DNA of 23,844 nucleotides from Pleurobrachia bachei (lineage: Eukaryota > Ctenophora > Tentaculata > Cydippida > Pleurobrachiidae). The translations under genes and the position numbers were made by a program. How positions within the stretch are numbered: position 1 is the stretch's first letter; every line of letters begins with the position of its first letter. Below, piece by piece: positions 18,413 to 23,844 of the stretch. Location of the stretch: assembly GCA_000695325.1 (NCBI GenBank), contig AVPN01000143.1, positions 28,301 through 52,144 of the forward strand, read 5' to 3'. Below the pieces are notes generated by a model, which saw only the letters and a program-made list of their open reading frames with translations, was not told where the DNA came from and did no database searches.

Positions 18413-19253
18413 CTTCTTTGAAATTTCTGCATTTCATTAATACTTCATCGTCCTTCTTCTTTAGTGGTATTCCTGCTGTGCACGTTACTAGATAGTGGTC
18501 TGGGGCAGGAGGCACAGGGTATGAATCTATCTCAGTTACATCGATTCCATCTGGCATTCCATGAAACAAAAGTGGAATATGCTCTTCATTGATTTCATCA
18601 AGTTTGTTGCTGCAGAACGGGGCACCGCTGGTGTCAGAGATTGGAGCAGTATCCTGGGTAAGGATAAGATCTAGTGTGCCTCCTTTGATGTGGGTCGGTC
18701 CAGTTATTTTATTGCTCCAACCAAACTGGTTCCGACGGTCATTGAATTTTCGAGTTTGGGGATCCAGGTTGTCCTCAACATGAATATTGAAGTCTCCGCA
18801 AATTAGGCAGCGCTCTTTCCTCTCTGCTAATTTCAGGAACAAATCCTCTCGTTCGTCAAGAAACGCAGTAAACTGGCCTGAGGTACCAGGCCGGTACACG
18901 ACAACTATCCTGGTATTAGTAGGTTCTTTGAGGAGAACCTCAAGGCATTCGAACTGCTTAAACTTGTGACAATACTTACTTGTTTTAGTCCTCCTTCTGG
19001 TAACTAATGCTACACCACCTCCTCTACCTACACGTGGATGTGATACTATGTTGAAACCTGCTTCTTTGAAAAGAGCACAGAGAGCACCATCGTCCTTTTT
19101 CATCCATGTTTCAGTGAGTGCGAAAATATCCAAGTCTTCATCTACAGCAAGTTCTAGGATGTCAATCGCTTTATTCCTCAGTGAAAAGCAGTTCAGGAGA
19201 CCAAACCTCAGCCTTATTATAGCATTATGTACCTTGTGGTCTACGGGCGAGAC
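18345..19253 (-). pseudogene. LINE AP-endonuclease domain fragment
   Basis: An open frame of ~300 codons without an obvious initiator. It shows the order typical of LINE endonucleases: LNCFSLRNK, ALTETW, GGGVALVTRR, VVYRPG, CGDFNIHVED, GGTLDLILT and DHYLV. These are the metal-binding and catalytic blocks of the exonuclease-endonuclease-phosphatase fold that nicks target DNA. The frame is uninterrupted up to about 18420, where it runs into the deletion junction at EVDPTSFP. Confidence 0.85.
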
Positions 19254-20056
19254 TCATATCCACTTCGGACTTCTTATCAATCAAAACAGCGACATTGGAC
19301 TATTTAGTAAATCTATATAATAATTCACACATTGGAATAAAATTAACTTGGTTCAAACGCGTGAGTTGTTTAGTGGTTAGAGCTGTTTCAATGCAGGATA
19401 ATTATGTGGTAGAATATGCCTGTTAAACATCAAGACTGTTTAGCATAGTTACGTTTTCATTTACTTTCACTGTTCGCCCCTGTGGCCTGTTTTCATGTTT
19501 CTAGTGATGGCTCCGATTCCTGGTGAGAAACTTCATACAGGCTCTTTTGGAAAGGTCTTAAAATTGTCATTCTAATTAATTAAGTCTCTATCTTATCAGA
19601 AACACCGGATATCGCAGAGAGTTTAAGGAAAACCTTGGCAAACGCTGCTAGCCCCCCGTGGGGGGGGGCTACCTGTTCTGCGTCACGTGCACAGGGATAA
19701 GGCAGCGCTTTTCAAAGGAAAACCAGGAAGAGAGTTGGCATACGCTGCAGGCCCTTCAAGATGCGGGGTGGCGCGCATGAGGGGATTGCAGCGCATTCCA
19801 AGGAAGAGAGCCGAGGAAAAAAGTTTCGCAAAAGTGATATAAATTATGACATGTGCATGACATGCAACCGCCGCGCACCCCGTTTCGGAGGCGCGCATGA
19901 GGAGACTGCAGCGCATGCTAATTTTAATAGCGTCCATCGCCCAAATTAAACGGGTTTTAGAGTCTGATTGAAAAAGGACTTGTTTCACCATGCATAAAAT
20001 TAAATAAAAACTTTACAAAAACATATTAAATGCAACTAGTGAAAACACACCAAAAT
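19254..20056. other. Intergenic, with short GC-rich repeats
   Basis: A 27-bp unit beginning GGCGCGCATGAGG occurs at 19770-19796 and 19890-19916 (about 25 of 27 bases match). A GC hairpin, TAGCCCCCC against GGGGGGGCTA, is at 19649-19671. Two looser copies of an AAGGAAAACC...TACGCTGC-type unit surround it. Minus-strand ATTAAA at 19923-19928 could serve the CEP97-like gene. No gene is recognised. Confidence 0.45.
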
Positions 20057-23000
20057 TCACTCATTCAAAAGCTGGCTAATTGACTTAAACTGATCCATAC
20101 TACTGTTCTTATCAATATCATCACCACTGTCGAGCCTGTTCTCTAGACTGTTCCTGATCAGATTAATCGTGTTCTTAACCATGCCTGCAGCAGCGGCCGT
20201 GCTAGTTGGTTGTTGAGGAGACCCCGGTAGGGAGTTGTACTGCCGCTCTCTCAGTGGGGAGGTGGTGGGAGGTACACCATACTCACTCCCAGTCGACCTA
20301 AACAGACCAGAGTGGTGGGTTGGTGGGGAGGGTGGTACAGCACTGGCTCCTCTTTCATCTTGAGGTGGTGGCAGGGAAAAGGAGGCTAGGAGAGTGCTCA
20401 TAAGACCATCAGTTTGAGTGGTGGAGGTGGAGAGAGGGGCACAGGTAGGCGTGTTGGTTGAGGCTGTTGCAGTTTCTTGGGCAGTACGTTTTGCCAGGTT
20501 AGCTATGATGTGCCGATACATGGTAGATGTTTCTCGTTCCTGGGGGATGGAAAATACTGTAAATCGGAGAATAGTAGATAGTTTAAAGATATAGTTGGTA
20601 TTTGATAGCTGATAGAGATATAATATGCAGTGGTATTTGACTAAAAAAGGGATTCGAGGGTTGTCCAATTACCCGTTTGAGTGCAGCGTTGAGTTGCTCA
20701 ACCTGGCTTGTCAGGAGTTCCACAGCCGATTGGTATCTGGTGATGGCCATGTCTCCAATTGTAGGCCTGTTGTGCCGTCTAGACAACCATCCTCTCCATA
20801 CCGACTGTATCCGGACTACACCAGCCAACTCTGGAAAAGGGAGTGGGTTATAAGGGCAGGGACATATGGGAGTATACAATATACATATCGTTTGTAAACG
20901 CGGGGTTCGAACACATAATTCATTGGAACGGTGTGCTAAGGGGAAGGGGTTATTGCTATGTATAGGGCTAAGTAGTTTGGATGGGATAGAGAAATGAGCA
21001 AGCTTTTATATTTAGGTTGGCATTGTAAAAAGAAGACTGAACAAAGACTAACCTTTTTCCGTAAGGTTTGGGAGTGTATACTGTGTAGTAGAGAGTAAAG
21101 GTGAGGATACTCTACTCAAATCTTCAAAGAGACTTCCCTCCCCAATCTCAGATAAGTCCTCCTCAAAGCTAGTTACATCTCCCTCAGTACCGCAGTACTG
21201 TTCAAAACACACCCCACTTTCAATGGAGATGTGAATACTTTCGCTATCCAGCTCTGGTTCTGTGGTATCATTGTTTTGAATAAACAGCTGGCAGTGAATA
21301 TGTGGAGTAGATTCAACAAATATTACAAATAATACAAATAATAACTGCTTCACAATCACCCATTATTTACCTGTAACAGCTATTTCAAGGTGTTCCTGTG
21401 AAGATACCTGGGTCTCTTCAACAACTGGATACCTAGAGAGGTAGGTTTTTAGTAGTTTTAGAAGTACCAGGGGTTAGGAATTATTATAGTAAAAAAATTA
21501 TTTAGTGAAGATAAAATTAATCGTACCGTTTACTATTTATTGGTTCAATTTCTGCTGTCCCTTCATCCGCTGGTACAGGTCTCATTTTAGATGCTAATTC
21601 CTCCGCTTCTTGCCTAGTGTTATGTGTTATGTTAAACACGCACAAGGTATACATGATTGGAACAGCTTTTAAATTGCACACATGTCACACAGCTAGCTGG
21701 AGACGGTTGGGGGAACAGGGGACGGAAGGTACGGTCGCGCACTGCTCGCAACATAAGAAACACAGCGCGCCCTCCTGCAAGTGTGGTTACAGGCGGGAGA
21801 TTTGTATTGAGAACGCTGTGTCAGTCATTGGATTGCGAAGATTCAACATGGTTGGGGGAAGGAATGTGTCGGCCGTGGGGACGGTTAACTAACAGAAAAC
21901 AGAGTTGATATTTTAATTAACAAGTAATATCTACCAACCTTAGAGTATCGGTAACTAATATTCCATCTATTGTAGTCACATTGGAACAACACATTGCCAC
22001 AAAGGTCTGGTATGTCCCCTTAGTAGATCCAGTACAGCACCTGTTACCCTCCAGAGTGATCTCTTCTAGGTACCTGGGGTTGGATATTGGAGTATTAATC
22101 TGAGTTTAAAAAAATAACATCGTTTTGTATTTGAAATATTTGTTGAGAGCATTATTTCGTATGCAACGTCACAGTGTGTGTATAATCAATCACTTATTCC
22201 CCACTTATTATAGGGCCAGTCATGTTATGTTTTGAGGCCACTCACGTCACACACACACACACACACAGTACACACACACACACATATGTACTTGCATATA
22301 ACACATAGTGGAGTCTAAAAAAACAAAACATGTGGACACACTCTAGCCCCCTATTGTTTCCCGGTTCGAAACTTGGTTGAACACCTTATAAAATGTGTTG
22401 TATAGCTTAACCCAACAAAACAAATAAAATGGGTCACCCCATTCACCCCACGTTAGGGTGTGACAAACGCCCCATCAGTGGGCTGCACGTGTTACCATGG
22501 TAACCCAGTCCACAAGGTATGTTCATTTTAGCACGTGCAGAACCCCCCGCTATTCGATATCGCTTTGTTGTTGTTCTTCCATCTACCAGAAATCAACTAA
22601 CGACAATTGACAAATACCAGCAAACCAAAGAAATCAAAGATAAAAAAGCAAAAATGTTCACCGAAGACATCATCTTGCTTTCCGTGGCACTACTGGCCCT
22701 CGCACTAGTCATGGTGCTTGGGTTTATCCACATTGGGAGGACTATAACCGCCAATAGTGCCCGACTACTACCAATGTACCAGCGCGACATTGAAAAAGGC
22801 AAAATTGTCGCTGATAACGGGAGATTGATAACTGAAAATATTATGAAAAGGATGACATCTGTAACCGCTGGATTGGAGAGGCTAAAAGCAGTGGTCGAGT
22901 ACGAGCTAAAGAAAAAGACTCCGGTGTACCACACCTCTACAACCCAGACTCTCAAGGAAACCTCAGAAATGGGGACAGTCATTACACCAGTTACAAGCCC

Positions 23001-23844
23001 CAGGATGACTGAAATATCCTCTCCCAGGTCAACTAACTCATCGAACAACAGCATCATTACTGTCCTTTCTGCCCCTATGGAGCAGATATCCGAGGAAATT
23101 CCTATGGAACATCCAAAGGGGCCGAGACCTGTTGAACCATCTCCTGACTTCGCAGTTCAGATAGAGTAAGAGGCAAAGTGACACCAGCTCTCCAAGACCC
23201 CTTGCGGGCCTTGGGCCGAAGCAGCTGGCACCCACCCCGTCCTCCGAGAAGAAGACAAATCGAACCACCTGAACCCACCTACCGGATACCAAGATGGAGA
23301 TTTTATTGAGGGTGACGGGGGAGCAAGGGGAGCGTGATTTTACCTCTGAGGCGTGATGACCCTCATTTTATACCTCCCCCCTCCTCCGCCCCTCACCCCT
23401 ATGGGGGGAGCTCATTGTGATTGTCAGGATCTTTCTAACCAATCCACTGAGCTCTCTGTGCCTGCTCTGATCATGCACTATCTCTCTCCTGTGCGTGATC
23501 AGAATCCCATAGCCGTGTAGCTGATTAGGCTGATGCTACAGTGGGTACGGTCAACCCACGAAAATTCCAGGGATATAATGGCATCGGCACGATACCATAT
23601 ATCCACGATCGAAAGTTTTTTTGCAAGAATATAATAGTGAGAAAACAAAGACAAAGTGAACAAACGAAAATATATGAAATAATCCAATCAGTAGAACTAA
23701 GGAAAATGGGCCCACGTTTTAACTCATGTTAACTCACCTCAGCCTGGTCAGGTAGGCGAGTTGTCCGATATCAGTTATCTTGTTATCATGCAGAGATAAC
23801 ACTTTTAGGTTACCCCCAGGGAGACAGTGGGGCACTGACTCAAG
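20057..23844 (-). CDS. CEP97: CEP97-like centrosomal LRR/IQ protein, 3' part
   Basis: Seven exons in frame: 23844(partial)-23738, 22073-21939, 21613-21527, 21432-21371, 21259-21053, 20830-20673, 20539-20057, coding the last 412 aa. The first exon carries leucine-rich repeat sequence (LKVLSLHDNKITDIGQLAYL). The second continues it (YLEEITLEGN) and has the LRR C-cap TFVAMCCSNVTTIDGILV, close to the CEP97 cap. An acidic linker follows. Then comes an IQ motif (IQSVWRGWLSR, calmodulin-binding type) and a short coiled coil (LLTSQVEQLNAALKRERETS). A Ser/Pro/Thr-rich tail ends SISQLLNE. CEP97 works with CP110 in capping centrioles and restraining cilium assembly. The region after the LRRs is shorter than in human CEP97. 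Another LRR-IQ protein is possible. The 5' end lies beyond the window. Confidence 0.72.
22247..22284. repeat. (CA)n microsatellite
   Basis: ACACAC runs with one GT interruption, in a CEP97-like intron. Confidence 0.85.
22491..22504. promoter_or_regulatory. Perfect palindromic X-box-like site GTTACCATGGTAAC
   Basis: It matches the RFX X-box pattern GTNRCC-(0-3 nt)-RGYAAC on both halves with a 2-nt spacer. It lies ~150 bp upstream of the start codon of the nested plus-strand ORF, a spacing common for RFX targets. Binding is inferred from the motif alone. A CACGTG E-box-like half (TGCACGTGT) lies directly left. Confidence 0.4.
22654..23169 (+). CDS. Intron-nested single-pass membrane protein (171 aa), unknown family
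   Basis: An intronless frame on the strand opposite the CEP97-like gene, wholly inside its 1.66-kb intron (22074-23737). The start ATG has A-rich context (GCAAAAATGTTC). Residues ~6-27 (IILLSVALLALALVMVLGF) form a signal-anchor or transmembrane helix. A charged, probably helical region (about 29-95, RDIEKGKIVADNGRLITENI) follows, then a Ser/Thr/Pro-rich tail to 171. The topology suggests a short lumenal N-terminus and a cytosolic C-terminus. No family is recognised. The frame is open 45 codons further upstream, but that part is less protein-like. Biased composition, clean TM segment and upstream X-box support a real gene. Absence of a nearby AATAAA is a weakness. Confidence 0.5.
   Translation: MFTEDIILLSVALLALALVMVLGFIHIGRTITANSARLLPMYQRDIEKGKIVADNGRLITENIMKRMTSVTAGLERLKAVVEYELKKKTPVYHTSTTQTLKETSEMGTVITPVTSPRMTEISSPRSTNSSNNSIITVLSAPMEQISEEIPMEHPKGPRPVEPSPDFAVQIE
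23466..23503. repeat. 13-bp inverted repeat (hairpin)
   Basis: TCTGATCATGCAC and GTGCGTGATCAGA (12 of 13 paired) around a 12-nt CT-rich loop, in the CEP97-like intron. No function is assigned. Confidence 0.5.

Larger units (their letters stand above)
17936..19253 (-). mobile_element. Non-LTR retrotransposon (CR1/L2-like LINE), core-deleted
   Basis: On the minus strand an AP-endonuclease-like domain is followed directly by the C-terminal tail of a LINE polyprotein, then a short 3' UTR and an (ACAAG)n tail at about 17949-17972. The whole reverse transcriptase core, normally several hundred codons, is absent. The simple-repeat 3' tail fits CR1/L2-type elements rather than poly(A)-tailed L1. No target-site duplication was identified. 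The 5' end looks truncated. Confidence 0.85.

Overview
This is a eukaryotic, metazoan nuclear window. The genes are split by short GT-AG introns, mostly 50-650 bp, and there are LINE remnants, TA-flanked miniature transposons and long dinucleotide microsatellites. A Notch ligand with a DSL domain puts it in an animal. The compact genes, small introns and stripped-down Delta-like ligand suggest an early-branching marine animal, most likely a sponge; this is an inference, not a measured result.

Layout. 1-3.6 kb holds no recognised gene but carries a ~1.19-kb head-to-tail duplication ending in CT microsatellite. 3.79-4.09 kb (+) is a small orphan single-pass membrane protein. 4.1-6.8 kb is gene-poor, with one TA-type MITE and a CpG-rich foldback. 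6.83-9.15 kb (-) is a complete eight-exon, 328-aa Delta-like Notch ligand (MNNL, DSL, TM, short tail, no EGF repeats). 10.2-13.2 kb (-) is an eight-exon, 343-aa glycerol-3-phosphate dehydrogenase (GPD1). 15.1-17.2 kb (-) is an eight-exon, 263-aa HAD phosphatase of the LHPP type. 17.9-19.25 kb (-) is a LINE copy with its reverse transcriptase core missing. 20.06-23.84 kb (-) is the 3' part of a CEP97-like centrosomal LRR/IQ gene, with an intronless membrane-protein ORF on the opposite strand inside its largest visible intron.

All recognised host genes lie on the minus strand. They do not form a pathway: Notch signalling, glycerol phosphate metabolism, a His/Lys phosphatase and a centriole cap protein are independent housekeeping or developmental functions. 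What links them is rearrangement. An exact 1,372-bp tandem duplication bridges the 5' end of GPD1 and the 3' end of LHPP, so each gene has a second copy of its promoter-proximal or terminal exons. A 318-bp duplication repeats part of GPD1 exon 7 around a MITE fragment. The last codons of the Delta-like gene are tandemly repeated.

The strangest signal is in the 1,372-bp duplication. The copies match except for two nearby substitutions and one 50-bp block, which in copy 2 is the exact base-by-base complement of copy 1 without reversal. No ordinary inversion gives that, so it is either a data-handling artefact or something with no known mechanism. No complete novel defence or mobile system was found; the most biologically interesting items are the EGF-less DSL ligand and the MITE family carrying E-box plus CCAAT modules near its promoter.
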